From: JAYELX01 sp964544065
GTDB taxonomy: Bacteria > Chloroflexota > Anaerolineae > Anaerolineales > UBA11858
Direction of reading: 5' to 3'
Length of the DNA: 12,513 nt
Assembly: GCA_964544065.1 (NCBI GenBank)
Contig: CAZJBA010000089.1
Coordinates: 1 to 12,513 of the forward strand
The translations under genes and the position numbers were made by a program. The notes under the pieces are model-generated. The model worked only from the letters and a program-made list of their open reading frames with translations, ran no database searches and was not told the DNA's origin. Shown here in pieces: positions 4,865 to 12,513 of this stretch. How positions within the stretch are numbered: the stretch's first letter is position 1; every line of letters starts with the position of its first letter.

Positions 4865-7800
4865 ACCTGTAAGTCGATTTGTAAACTCGTCTCGGCGTAG
4901 GTGTCTTCCGTGCTGAAGAGGCGCAACCGCAGCGTAACTTCTCCCGCCTCCAACTCGTCCACCTCCCAGGAACAAATTTCCTCCGGCTCCGGGACGGGAT
5001 CATCATCCTTGCAAATTGTGTCCCAATCATCCGGGTCGGTGCCGCGGCCCCATAGCAGCTTATAACGTTCGAAATTGCTGGTCGCGTCCACCTGCCCGTA
5101 AATCTCGACCGGGCTAGACTCGATCAGCTCGCCGTCATCAGGGGAAACAAGTCCCAAAATTGGGCGCGAATCATCTTCGGTACATTCCTCTTGCGGGGTG
5201 AAGAAGATCGGCTCGGAAAAACCCATTTCCTCCGCCCAAGCGCGACCCTGATTCGTCTCCTTAATCCACTTGACCGCCCAGGGATCCTCGACGTTCAGCC
5301 CCAATTCCGTTTCGGTGAAATCCGAACATTCAGGTGAGGCCAGCAACTCCGTCCAGGTGTCGATGGTAGCCTCCTGCCACAGGTCTTCTTCTTCCGGGAG
5401 CGGCAACTGGTCGGCGGCGAAATATTCTCTCCGCTGACTGGGGCACCACTGCGAGGGTTCGGTGCCAGACTCGGCGCAAATGACCCGTTCGACAATGCCT
5501 GCCGGGGGCAACATGGAGGTGGGCGACCCGCCGGTCAATTGTTGGACAACCGTCTGCATGAACGAAGCCCAGATAGGGGCCGCGCCGGTCAGCCCGCTGG
5601 TTCCTTCCATGGGGGTGTAATCAGCGTTGCCAACCCAGGCGCCCACGACCACATCGGGCGTGTAGCCGATGGTCCAATTATCGCGGAAATCGTTGGTCGT
5701 GCCGGTTTTGGCCGCCACCTGAAAAGGCAAATTCAGCGCCGAGTTGTAGCCAAACATCGGCGCTCTAGCTTCGTTATCCGAAAGGATCGAAGAGATCAAA
5801 AAAGCGTGTTCCTGGCGCAAAGCCTGCTCTCCGGGCGGAGTCTCGTATTGGTAAACGATCTCGCCGAGATGATCTTCGATCCGGGTGATGGCGACCAGGG
5901 GAACCTTGCGGCCCCCGTTGGCAAAGACCGTATAAGCGCCACTCAACTCCAGCAGGGTGACATCACCGCCGCCCAGGGTGAGCGATAGTCCGTAATCTTG
6001 GCGGGTCAGGGTGGTGATGCCCAGGCGCTCAGCCATGGGCACGAGGCCATCCCTGATCTCCGTTTCGGGGTTATCGTAGATGCCGACGAAATCGAGGGTT
6101 TTCACCGCGGCCACATTGATAGAATTGGACAAAGCCTCGCGCACAAGCATGGGACCATGATAGCGCTCGTCGTAATTGACCGGCACGTAGGGCGGGCGTG
6201 TGTCATTGGGATCGCCCGAAGGCGGGAATTCAGAGCGCACGTCCCAAATCAAGGTGGCGGGAGTCCAACCTTGTTCGAAAGCAGCTACATAGGTCAGCGG
6301 CTTGATCGACGATCCCGGCTGCCGGGGACTGACGGCCATATTGACCTGGCCATCGATGTCTGCATTCTCGAAGTCAGCCGACCCAACCATGGCCAAGATT
6401 TCTCCCGTGCTGGGGCGAATGGTTACCAGGGCTCCGTTGGTGACATGTTTGTCAGCCAGGGCAGCGACCTGATCGCTGACCACTTGCTGGGCAGTATCCT
6501 GCAAGCCAGGGTCCAGTGTGGTGTAAACGCTAAACCCGGAACGATAAATCGTCTGCGGGTCGTATCTTTCTTCCAAAATGGAGCGGACATAATTAACCCA
6601 GTGCGGGTAGCGCATTTCCACATCAGGCGGCTTGAATTCGTAAGCGGCAATTTCTTCAACCGCGGCGGCAGCCTCACCGGCGTCAACGCAAATCGGCTGG
6701 GGATTGTTACTGACCGCAAGGCAGCCCATTTCCTGGCTGGTCTGGTACATGAGCATGAGAATGTCTTCATGGCGTTGAAGCGTCTTTTCCCGGTTGGTGT
6801 AAATATCATACACGGATGGCAATTGGGGCAAACCGGCCAGAAAAGAGGCCTGGGCCAAATTGAGTTGATCGGCCGAGACGCCGAAATACGTTTGGGCGGC
6901 AGCTTCGACTCCGTAGGCCATATTGCCGTAATAATTCTCGTTGAGGTAAATCTCCAGAATTTCGTCTTTGGTGTAGCGGCGCGTAATCTCAGCGGCCAAG
7001 ATGGCCTCGCGCAGCTTGCGCCGATAGGTTCGGCTGGCGCGTTCCTCCGGGCTCAGGAACAAGGTGCGGGTCAACTGCTGGGTGATCGTCGAAGCGCCGG
7101 AAACGGTCTCACGGCTGGCCAAATTCTGCCAAAAGGCGCGCACAATCGCCATAGGATCAAAGCCAGGATGATTGTAAAAATCTTCGTCTTCGGCCGCGAT
7201 CGTAGCAGCGACGAGATAGGGCGACATTTCATCCAGGGAAACGTAAGTGCGGCGACCGGCATCGGGGTCCAAAATCTCATAGAGCAGGTTGCCGTTGCGA
7301 TCCAAGATTCGGGTGGTCTCGAAAGAAGAGATTCGTTCACGCAAGTCGCTGGGGTCGGGCAAATCGCTGGCGATTCGCCGATAGATGATGAGGCCGGTCG
7401 TGCCCAGAATCAAAGTCAAAAGAACAACCAGAAACGCCCCCAAGATGGACATGCGCAAAAAACAACCCAAAAATTGCTCAGGTTGAAAAGTTCTGCTAGG
7501 AGGGGATACTGATTCCCCGGCAGGAGCAGCGGGACTCACCTCAGGCGGGGGAGCCGATTTTGAGGCCTTTTCTCGCTCGATGGCGGTTCGTGAAACCCGT
7601 GTCCCGCCCCGATCGATTTCATCCACCCGGCGCGGAAGCGGCATCCCGCGCGTGTCCACCGCCGGGGGCGCGTTGATGGGAGTCGTGCCCAAGCGTGGGG
7701 GCGGCGGAACGGTGGCCTGCTCATGGGGCAGGGTCTCGGCCTCAGCAGCGGTATCGTCGACGGGGGAGTCTTCCCCAGCTTCATCAGTGGAATCAGGCGT

Positions 7801-7977
7801 CGCCTGGGTCTGCTCATCATCAGCGGGCGCCTCCTCCACATCTTCATCCGGAGTCAAATTCTCTTCTTCGGCGAGGGAAGCTATTTCCTGCTCCACCCGT
7901 TCAGCTTCATCAAGCAAACGCCGAAAGCGCTCACGAGGTTCTTCTTCTGGTTGTTGGGGCGATTTCTCTTCAGACAT
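4642..7977 (-). CDS. Class A penicillin-binding protein (glycosyltransferase 51 plus transpeptidase)
   Basis: Bifunctional peptidoglycan synthase, 1111 residues, that polymerises lipid II and cross-links the glycan strands outside the membrane. Residues 1-170 are a cytoplasmic acidic and Pro-rich region, followed by one membrane segment at about 176-198. The GT51 domain has the catalytic motif EDEDFYNHPG (Glu263), GASTITQQLTR (294-304) and EAILAAEITRRYTKDEILEIYLN (324-346). The transpeptidase has SSIK (nucleophile Ser556), SIN (619-621) and KTGT (757-760). Cys834 and Cys845 lie in the usual region after it. About 936-1038 looks like an Ig-type beta domain. From about 1039 to the end the chain is almost only Pro, Thr, Ser and Ala. 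At over 1100 residues it is longer than typical class A proteins. AGGAGG lies inside the last codons of the MaoC gene 9 bases upstream, so the two are probably translationally coupled. Confidence 0.95.
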   Translation of the reverse strand: MSEEKSPQQPEEEPRERFRRLLDEAERVEQEIASLAEEENLTPDEDVEEAPADDEQTQATPDSTDEAGEDSPVDDTAAEAETLPHEQATVPPPPRLGTTPINAPPAVDTRGMPLPRRVDEIDRGGTRVSRTAIEREKASKSAPPPEVSPAAPAGESVSPPSRTFQPEQFLGCFLRMSILGAFLVVLLTLILGTTGLIIYRRIASDLPDPSDLRERISSFETTRILDRNGNLLYEILDPDAGRRTYVSLDEMSPYLVAATIAAEDEDFYNHPGFDPMAIVRAFWQNLASRETVSGASTITQQLTRTLFLSPEERASRTYRRKLREAILAAEITRRYTKDEILEIYLNENYYGNMAYGVEAAAQTYFGVSADQLNLAQASFLAGLPQLPSVYDIYTNREKTLQRHEDILMLMYQTSQEMGCLAVSNNPQPICVDAGEAAAAVEEIAAYEFKPPDVEMRYPHWVNYVRSILEERYDPQTIYRSGFSVYTTLDPGLQDTAQQVVSDQVAALADKHVTNGALVTIRPSTGEILAMVGSADFENADIDGQVNMAVSPRQPGSSIKPLTYVAAFEQGWTPATLIWDVRSEFPPSGDPNDTRPPYVPVNYDERYHGPMLVREALSNSINVAAVKTLDFVGIYDNPETEIRDGLVPMAERLGITTLTRQDYGLSLTLGGGDVTLLELSGAYTVFANGGRKVPLVAITRIEDHLGEIVYQYETPPGEQALRQEHAFLISSILSDNEARAPMFGYNSALNLPFQVAAKTGTTNDFRDNWTIGYTPDVVVGAWVGNADYTPMEGTSGLTGAAPIWASFMQTVVQQLTGGSPTSMLPPAGIVERVICAESGTEPSQWCPSQRREYFAADQLPLPEEEDLWQEATIDTWTELLASPECSDFTETELGLNVEDPWAVKWIKETNQGRAWAEEMGFSEPIFFTPQEECTEDDSRPILGLVSPDDGELIESSPVEIYGQVDATSNFERYKLLWGRGTDPDDWDTICKDDDPVPEPEEICSWEVDELEAGEVTLRLRLFSTEDTYAETSLQIDLQVPTPTPTPTSTYTQTATPTFTSTSTLTPTATLTPTVTETPTATLSPTSTFTQTTAPTATDTEAPTATQTPSSTP

Positions 7978-7986
7978 CTTGTTCGT

Positions 7987-8451
7987 TTATGCCTCCTGGC
8001 TGGTCATCAAGACACTCCAAGTTCCTTTCATGACGACCTCATCATCTTGATTGATGACACTGAGTTCTATCACCACCTTGCCAGACCCCAGGCGACGGTA
8101 AAACTTCGTGCTAAGCACCTCCGTGGCAACATGAACGGTATCACCGATCAAAACCGGTTTGATGAATTTCCAGTTTTCGATCTCGCGAAAAGCGATCACC
8201 GTGCCCTCGATCATGCCGCTTTGGGCCACCAGCCCGGAAGCGATCGAAAGGACCAGCAAGCCATGGGCAATCCGCTCGCCGAAGGGGGAATCCTGGCAAT
8301 AGTCTGCGTCGGTATGAATTTGATTATAATCTCCGGACACACCGGCAAAGGTGACAATGTCGCTCTCGGTGATGGTGCGTCCGGTGCTGATGAAACGTTG
8401 GCCGACTTCGAACTCTTCAAAATAGAGGCCGCGGGGTTGATAGGTCTCCAT
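7987..8451 (-). CDS. MaoC-like dehydratase (hotdog fold, (R)-specific enoyl-CoA hydratase type)
   Basis: A 154-residue single hotdog-domain protein. The hydratase motif is GDYNQIHTDADY with the catalytic pair Asp41 and His46, followed by FGERIAHGLLVLSIASGL (57-74), matching MaoC/PhaJ-type (R)-enoyl-CoA hydratases. The substrate is unknown; a short acyl-CoA is expected from the family. NWKFIKPVLIGDTV (93-106) is the conserved second half of the fold. GAGGAG 9 bases before ATG 8451 supports the start. It is the first gene of an operon with the penicillin-binding protein, with which it has no clear functional link. The 192-base region upstream is shared with the divergent glycoside hydrolase gene and holds ATGGT-ATAAC-ACCAT (8515-8529), a possible operator. 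Confidence 0.87.
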   Translation of the reverse strand: METYQPRGLYFEEFEVGQRFISTGRTITESDIVTFAGVSGDYNQIHTDADYCQDSPFGERIAHGLLVLSIASGLVAQSGMIEGTVIAFREIENWKFIKPVLIGDTVHVATEVLSTKFYRRLGSGKVVIELSVINQDDEVVMKGTWSVLMTSQEA

Positions 8452-8608
8452 AAAAGTTTCTCCTCATCTCAGACAGGCTGATTTTCTTAAACGGGCCAGA
8501 AAGGCCACCCCCAAATGGTATAACACCATAAATAGAGAAGTCGTTCCGCGAGGGGCAAGCAAGATGACAGTCTTCATGATTCTAGCATAAAACGGGTTAC
8601 TGACCCCT

Positions 8609-8637
8609 TTGACCTTTCGGACTTCTGCCTTTACAAT
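8609..8637 (+). promoter_or_regulatory. Sigma70-type promoter giving a leaderless message for the glycoside hydrolase gene
   Basis: TTGACC (8609-8614) and TACAAT (8632-8637) are spaced by exactly 17 bases. Only 6 bases (CCCCTT) separate the -10 box from ATG 8644, so the mRNA should begin at the start codon. No Shine-Dalgarno sequence is present. Confidence 0.7.
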
Positions 8638-8643
8638 CCCCTT

Positions 8644-11043
8644 ATGACCAAAACATGGTACCTCGACCCGGACGGGCCGGGCGCCTACACCATCGCCGCG
8701 GATGCTCGTTGCGGGCCCACCGATTACTACAACGACCATATTTGGGAACTCTCCTTGGAAGGAGGGGATCCGCCCAGCCTGTCTCTGCAAACCACCTTTG
8801 GGCTACGGGCGCGCAATTTGCGGCTTTTTCCTCGCTTTGTGGAGGGGGATACAGGCATCTCTAACCCAGAAGATTTCAACAAGCCTCCTGTCGTCCATAA
8901 ATTTTATCCTAATTATCTACAATTATCCTTTTCGCCTTCAACGGGCATTGAGGTTCAAAGCGAATATTGGGTTCCGGAATCACACGCTGTGGCCGGGAGA
9001 GTCAAGATCAAGAATAGCCGCCTGGCAGAGAGGCACCTGCGCTTCGAGTGGACGGCCATGCTCTCCGCAATTGCGGAGGGACAATGTATGACTCCCGCAG
9101 AAATGGACGCGGCGACAGTGCTCCAGGGACAAACCGAGCAACTTGCGCCCGTGATCTTCATGACCGGCGGACCCTATTTCAGCCCCGGACCTTACCCGGC
9201 CCTGGCCATTGATCTCGAATTGCTTGCCGGTAGTGAGCGCACATTTACGTGGACAGCCGCCACCCTGGAAGACCATCAAGCCTCTTTCGAAAAAGGGCGC
9301 CAAATTGCCGCCCGCGAGTGGGACGGCGAAATCAGCCGGTTAGACATCCAAAACGACGGTTTGATTCAGATTGAAACCGGTAATCCCTGCTGGGACGCCG
9401 CTTTTGCGTTGGCCCAAAAAAACGCATTCGGCCTCCTGGTTGGGCCCACCGATGAATTGCCTCACCCTTCCTTTGTTTTCAGTCGCCAGCCCGATCAGGG
9501 CTATTCAGCTCGCGGCGACGGCAGTGACTACACGCACCTGTGGGCCGGCCAATCCGCTCTGGAAACCAACTTCCTGGTGGATTTTCTGCTACCCTGCGAC
9601 CCTGAACTGGCCCAGGGCTTACTGGAAAACTTTCTCTCTACCCAGCAGAACGACGGTTTCGTCGATTGGAAGCCAGGGCTGGGCGGACAGCGCAGCGGTT
9701 TGATGGTCGCCCCTATTCTGGCTCACACCGCCTGGAAGGTTTATCAAGTCAGTCAAGACGATCGCTTCCTTGAAGAGAACTACCCTAAACTGCTCAACGC
9801 GCTCCAACACTGGTTTACAAGCAAGCAAGATCGAGATGGCGACGGCATTCCCGAATGGACTCACCTGATCCAAGCAGGGCTTGACGCCCATCCCACCTTC
9901 TCTCAATGGGAATCATGGAGCCAAGGGGCCGACATCAGCCAGAGTGAAAGCCCTGCTCTCTGCGCGCTGCTTTACAACGAAATCCAAACCCTGATGAAGA
10001 TAGCCCGAATCCTGGAACGAACCGAATCTGCACCCGCTTTACAAGCCCTGGCCGAAAACCTGCTCAGCGGGCTGGACGCATCTTGGGACGAAGGAACAAG
10101 CCTGTACCGCTATTGGGACCGGGCCTCTCATTTCTCCCCTGCTGGCGAAATGCTCGGTCTGCGCAAAGGGCCGGGCGAGATCTATTTGCAGCGGACCTTC
10201 GACCAACCGGCGCGGTTGGTTGTCACCCTTCAGGGCGCCGAGGAGACACCCCGCCAAGCCGCGGTCTTTTTTCATGGAACCAACCTCGCCGGTAAAGACC
10301 GCATTGAACGGATCGACGAAACCCAACTCCAGTGGCGGATGCAAACGAGCCATGTCACCAGTCAATATGTCTATGCCAGTCTCGAGTACGTTGACATCCA
10401 AAACATCAAACCAGACGATCACGTTCAAGTCGAAGTGATCGACCTGGCCTGCCAAGACTATTCTCTCTTTTTGCCGCTCTGGGCCGGGATTCCCTCGCAG
10501 GAACGCGCCGATGCCATCATCCGGAACGCGCTCCTGAATCCGGAACGCTTCTGGCGTCCTTACGGCATCCCGCTGTGCCCCCCTTCAGAATCAGAACGAG
10601 CCGATTCTCCTTGCCCCCATACATCTATCCTGTGGGAGAGTTTGATCGGAGCAGGGCTGATCGCCTACGGGTATCGGCAAGAGGCTGCAACGTTGGTCAC
10701 TCGCATCATGAACGCGATCATCCCCCAACTGAGCAAGCATAAAGCCTTCGCCCGCAATTATCAAACCGAAACAGGCGCTTGCGCCGGGGAATACAACGCC
10801 CTCCAGGGATTGGCGCCCTTGCCCCTGTTTATGAGAACGTTGGGGGTTGAGATCATCTCGCCCGCTAAAATTGGCTTAGAGGGCGAGAATCCCTTCGATG
10901 ATCCTGTCACAATTCACTACCGGGGTACAAAGATCATCCGAGAGAAAGCCAAAACCCAGGTCATCTTTCCCGATGGGCAAAAGATGATCGTCAAGGGGCC
11001 AAAGCCTTATCTCGTGGAGCTTGATCGCCAACTGCCCCAATGA
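8644..11043 (+). CDS. Glycoside hydrolase with (alpha/alpha)6 barrel, GH63/mannosylglycerate hydrolase-like
   Basis: A 799-residue protein with no signal peptide, so probably cytoplasmic. Residues 1 to about 230 are a beta-rich N-terminal domain. From about 245 the pattern is a helical toroid of the GH63/GH15 kind, with GDGSDYTHLWAGQSALET (291-308), DGFVDWKPG (337-345), DRDGDGIPEWTH (396-407) and near the end NYQTETGACAGEYNALQG (705-722). The Asp residues near 295 and the acidic residues at 709-716 are the likely active-site candidates, by analogy only. About 506-602 breaks the helical pattern with strands (EIYLQRTF, RLVVTLQG, YVYASLEYVD, VQVEVID) and looks like an inserted beta domain. The tail 750-799 is again beta-like. 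The sugar substrate cannot be told. The start is fixed by the promoter 6 bases upstream. The stop directly abuts the stop of the convergent BrkB gene. Confidence 0.7.
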   Translation: MTKTWYLDPDGPGAYTIAADARCGPTDYYNDHIWELSLEGGDPPSLSLQTTFGLRARNLRLFPRFVEGDTGISNPEDFNKPPVVHKFYPNYLQLSFSPSTGIEVQSEYWVPESHAVAGRVKIKNSRLAERHLRFEWTAMLSAIAEGQCMTPAEMDAATVLQGQTEQLAPVIFMTGGPYFSPGPYPALAIDLELLAGSERTFTWTAATLEDHQASFEKGRQIAAREWDGEISRLDIQNDGLIQIETGNPCWDAAFALAQKNAFGLLVGPTDELPHPSFVFSRQPDQGYSARGDGSDYTHLWAGQSALETNFLVDFLLPCDPELAQGLLENFLSTQQNDGFVDWKPGLGGQRSGLMVAPILAHTAWKVYQVSQDDRFLEENYPKLLNALQHWFTSKQDRDGDGIPEWTHLIQAGLDAHPTFSQWESWSQGADISQSESPALCALLYNEIQTLMKIARILERTESAPALQALAENLLSGLDASWDEGTSLYRYWDRASHFSPAGEMLGLRKGPGEIYLQRTFDQPARLVVTLQGAEETPRQAAVFFHGTNLAGKDRIERIDETQLQWRMQTSHVTSQYVYASLEYVDIQNIKPDDHVQVEVIDLACQDYSLFLPLWAGIPSQERADAIIRNALLNPERFWRPYGIPLCPPSESERADSPCPHTSILWESLIGAGLIAYGYRQEAATLVTRIMNAIIPQLSKHKAFARNYQTETGACAGEYNALQGLAPLPLFMRTLGVEIISPAKIGLEGENPFDDPVTIHYRGTKIIREKAKTQVIFPDGQKMIVKGPKPYLVELDRQLPQ

Positions 11044-11943
11044 TCAACTGCGTTCAGCAATCTCGGCGCTGAGATAAGCGCCCAACAAAACGATGAAGCT
11101 CAATAAATAGATCCAAAACAACAAGGCCGCTACAGCGCCTAAAGAGCCATACACCAGACTATATTTTGCAAGGCCGCTGCGTAGATACCAGGTGAACACC
11201 AAAGTGGCAATTTCAGCAGCCAGCGAAGCGACCAAAGCCCCCCAGGCACCCTGATTCCAGCTCACTTTTGTTTTGGGGATCCAGCGATACAACGTCAGCA
11301 AAATGATAAAAAGCAAGAGCCAGGCAACAAAGTGAGAGAAGTAGCGCATGCCCATCAATACTTTTGCGGCCCCATTCACCTCAGCAGGCAACAATCGAGC
11401 CATCAGATTCGCCCCCAGAATCATAGCCATCAAGATGATCAAAACCATCAAGATGAGTAATGCCATTAACCGGCGCCTCACGAAGGGGTGTTGATCCGTG
11501 TTCGGCCAGGCAGCGTTGATGTTCCTTGTCAGGATGGCAAAAGCGCCCGAACCAGACCAGGCCAAAGCAACGGCCCCCAATAGTCTCATCGAACCCCTTG
11601 CGCTCAAGACCTGCTCAATGTTCCTTGCAATCAAATCACCTGAGAACGGGAAAAAGCGAGTTAATCCATACAGAATCTGAGCTTGAGCCTCTTCGCTTTG
11701 GAGAAACGCCCCTCCAAACGTGACCAGGATGAGCATCAGAGGGAACAGCGAGAAAAAGCCGTAATAGGCCATTCCGGCAGCGGACTGGGCAACGCGCTCC
11801 TTGCCAACCCGTTCAAATACAGATACAAGGATGCGCGCAGCAACAACGGTGTTATTAAAAAAATTTTTGACAGAAATTCGTAATTTCACAGCGAGTAATC
11901 TCGGAGACAGAAAAGGTGGCACAAACGCAGCCCCCTGCTGCAT
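11044..11943 (-). CDS. YihY/BrkB family inner-membrane protein
   Basis: A multi-pass membrane protein of the YihY/virulence factor BrkB family. Members were once misnamed ribonuclease BN, and their function is not settled. From ATG 11943 it has 299 residues. The family signature SAAGMAYYGFFSLFPLMLIL is at about 54-73, and AWSGSGAFAILTRNINAAW at 128-146. About six membrane segments lie near 57-80, 120-140, 159-180, 203-220, 234-253 and 265-290. A TTG at 11970 would add nine residues, but AAAGG lies 6 bases before ATG 11943, so that start is preferred. It follows the zinc-ribbon gene on the same strand by 36 bases (9 if TTG is used) and is probably cotranscribed. No terminator is visible between it and the convergent glycoside hydrolase gene. 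Confidence 0.9.
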   Translation of the reverse strand: MQQGAAFVPPFLSPRLLAVKLRISVKNFFNNTVVAARILVSVFERVGKERVAQSAAGMAYYGFFSLFPLMLILVTFGGAFLQSEEAQAQILYGLTRFFPFSGDLIARNIEQVLSARGSMRLLGAVALAWSGSGAFAILTRNINAAWPNTDQHPFVRRRLMALLILMVLIILMAMILGANLMARLLPAEVNGAAKVLMGMRYFSHFVAWLLLFIILLTLYRWIPKTKVSWNQGAWGALVASLAAEIATLVFTWYLRSGLAKYSLVYGSLGAVAALLFWIYLLSFIVLLGAYLSAEIAERS

Positions 11944-11979
11944 CGTCCACCTTTGAATGGCCTTAAACAAACCCCAGCG

Positions 11980-12171
11980 TTATTCTTCGCGCTTACCTTT
12001 GGGCACCGCGCGGCGCAATTGTTTCTTGGAAACTCGATTGGTCGTCCGGCATTTGGGACAACGAACATCGTAATGGGATAAATTTTCTTCTTCTATGTAG
12101 TCCAAGGCTTCATAGATATAGCCTCGATCTAAGGGAATTGACATGTGGCATTTGTAACACTTTATACGCAT
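11980..12171 (-). CDS. Small zinc-ribbon protein
   Basis: A 63-residue protein with two CxxC knuckles, CYKC (Cys5, Cys8) and CPKC (Cys38, Cys41), spaced as in a zinc ribbon, and a basic C-terminal tail (KKQLRRAVPKGKR). The function is unknown; nucleic-acid or protein binding is plausible. GAGAGGAAG about 6 bases before ATG 12171 is a good ribosome site. TATACT on the minus strand at 12216-12221 may be a -10 box, but no clear -35 box was found. It precedes the BrkB-family gene on the same strand. Confidence 0.8.
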   Translation of the reverse strand: MRIKCYKCHMSIPLDRGYIYEALDYIEEENLSHYDVRCPKCRTTNRVSKKQLRRAVPKGKREE

Positions 12172-12270
12172 GGAAAACTTCCTCTCGTCTGCATGAAGAT
12201 TGCTGCTAGGCCTTTAGTATACAACAACTGCAAGATTCAGGGTAGTCTTGGAGGCGTTGTTTTGCCCACC

Positions 12271-12297
12271 GCACAACCAGCACAACCAGCACAACCA
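12271..12297 (+). repeat. Three tandem copies of a 9-bp unit (GCACAACCA)
   Basis: Three exact head-to-tail copies at 12271-12279, 12280-12288 and 12289-12297. They lie in the gene-free right end, just before a chain of hairpins. Confidence 0.85.
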
Positions 12298-12302
12298 GGA
12301 AC

Positions 12303-12481
12303 GCCTGAGAATCAATTCTCAGGCCGAAAGCGGCTGACGACGGTCGTCAGCTTAAGCCGACTTCGCCGTGCGTGCTGTTGGCAAAGTCGGCTTCTGTTCT
12401 TCACGGTGTGTGCCTTGCTTCGCACGCCTAGGCGACGGCAAGCCCGCAATTCATGCGCAAGCTTGTCGTCAAGCAGGCTAG
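12303..12481. repeat. Chain of five stem-loops in the gene-free right end
   Basis: Successive inverted repeats are: GCCTGAGAAT/ATTCTCAGGC (12303-12324); GCTGACGA/TCGTCAGC (12333-12351); AAGCCGACTT/AAGTCGGCTT with an inner GCC/GGC (12354-12393); GTGTGC/GCACGC (12408-12427); and GACGGCAAGC/GCTTGTCGTC with an inner CGCA/TGCG (12434-12470). CTAG words flank the last one at 12428-12431 and 12478-12481. No open frame of note crosses this stretch. It could be a structured RNA, a composite palindromic repeat, or transcript ends of genes beyond the window; the sequence alone does not decide. Confidence 0.6.
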
Positions 12482-12513
12482 TATTTCGGAATCAATTTAT
12501 CAGCACACTTGAG

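Noticed and set aside
5998..7512. Long plus-strand frame of 504 codons antisense to the penicillin-binding protein gene.
   Set aside because: It is a shadow: the minus-strand frame has clear GT51 and transpeptidase motifs along its whole length, and the antisense product has no recognisable domain.
8464..8577. A 37-residue minus-strand frame (MKTVILLAPRGTTSLF...) just upstream of the MaoC gene.
   Set aside because: No ribosome site precedes its ATG and nothing recognisable is encoded. It lies in the divergent promoter region and its frame is shared with a shadow of the opposite gene.
12271..12481. A CRISPR array or integron attC cluster at the right end.
   Set aside because: The hairpins differ from each other in sequence and spacing, there are no repeated spacers, and no RYYYAAC/GTTRRRY core pairs or cas/integrase genes are visible.

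Overview
The window looks like a piece of a bacterial metagenome scaffold, most probably from a Chloroflexota (Anaerolineae-like) genome. This placement is inferred from style only: a class A penicillin-binding protein with an acidic N-terminal region and a Pro/Thr-rich C-terminal tail, a mix of short operons, and many intergenic hairpin repeats. No ribosomal RNA or other phylogenetic marker is present. A run of 100 N marks a scaffold gap at 3852-3951.

Layout, left to right. (1) 174-1175 (+) is a GH25 lysozyme with a C-terminal SH3-like domain and no signal peptide, followed by a strong terminator and a separate 15-bp-stem hairpin. (2) 1356-3696 (-) is a series of four genes: a MocA-type nucleotidyltransferase, a stand-alone response regulator, the RNA 2',3'-cyclic phosphodiesterase ThpR, and the ribosome silencing factor RsfS. 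(3) 3697-4101 holds the gap and a terminator. (4) 4102-4458 (-) is a HesB/IscA-like gene whose conserved first cysteine is an in-frame TGA. It is best read as a HesB-like selenoprotein. (5) 4642-8451 (-) is a two-gene operon: a MaoC-like hotdog dehydratase, then the 1111-residue class A penicillin-binding protein. (6) 8644-11043 (+) is a large glycoside-hydrolase-like protein, read divergently from the MaoC gene. (7) 11044-12171 (-) is a pair: a small zinc-ribbon protein, then a YihY/BrkB-family membrane protein. (8) 12172-12513 has no gene but carries a 9-bp tandem repeat and five consecutive stem-loops.

The genes do not form one obvious pathway. Two deal with peptidoglycan (lysozyme, penicillin-binding protein), two with RNA or ribosomes (ThpR, RsfS), and the rest with metabolism or signalling. 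Four housekeeping-type promoters of the form TTGAC(C/G)-N17-TAnAAT (or TATTCT) can be read. Two of them place the -10 box only 6-7 bases from the start codon, which implies leaderless mRNAs. The most notable observation is the recoded TGA in the HesB-like gene. Ordinary gene calling would reduce that gene to a 69-residue fragment.
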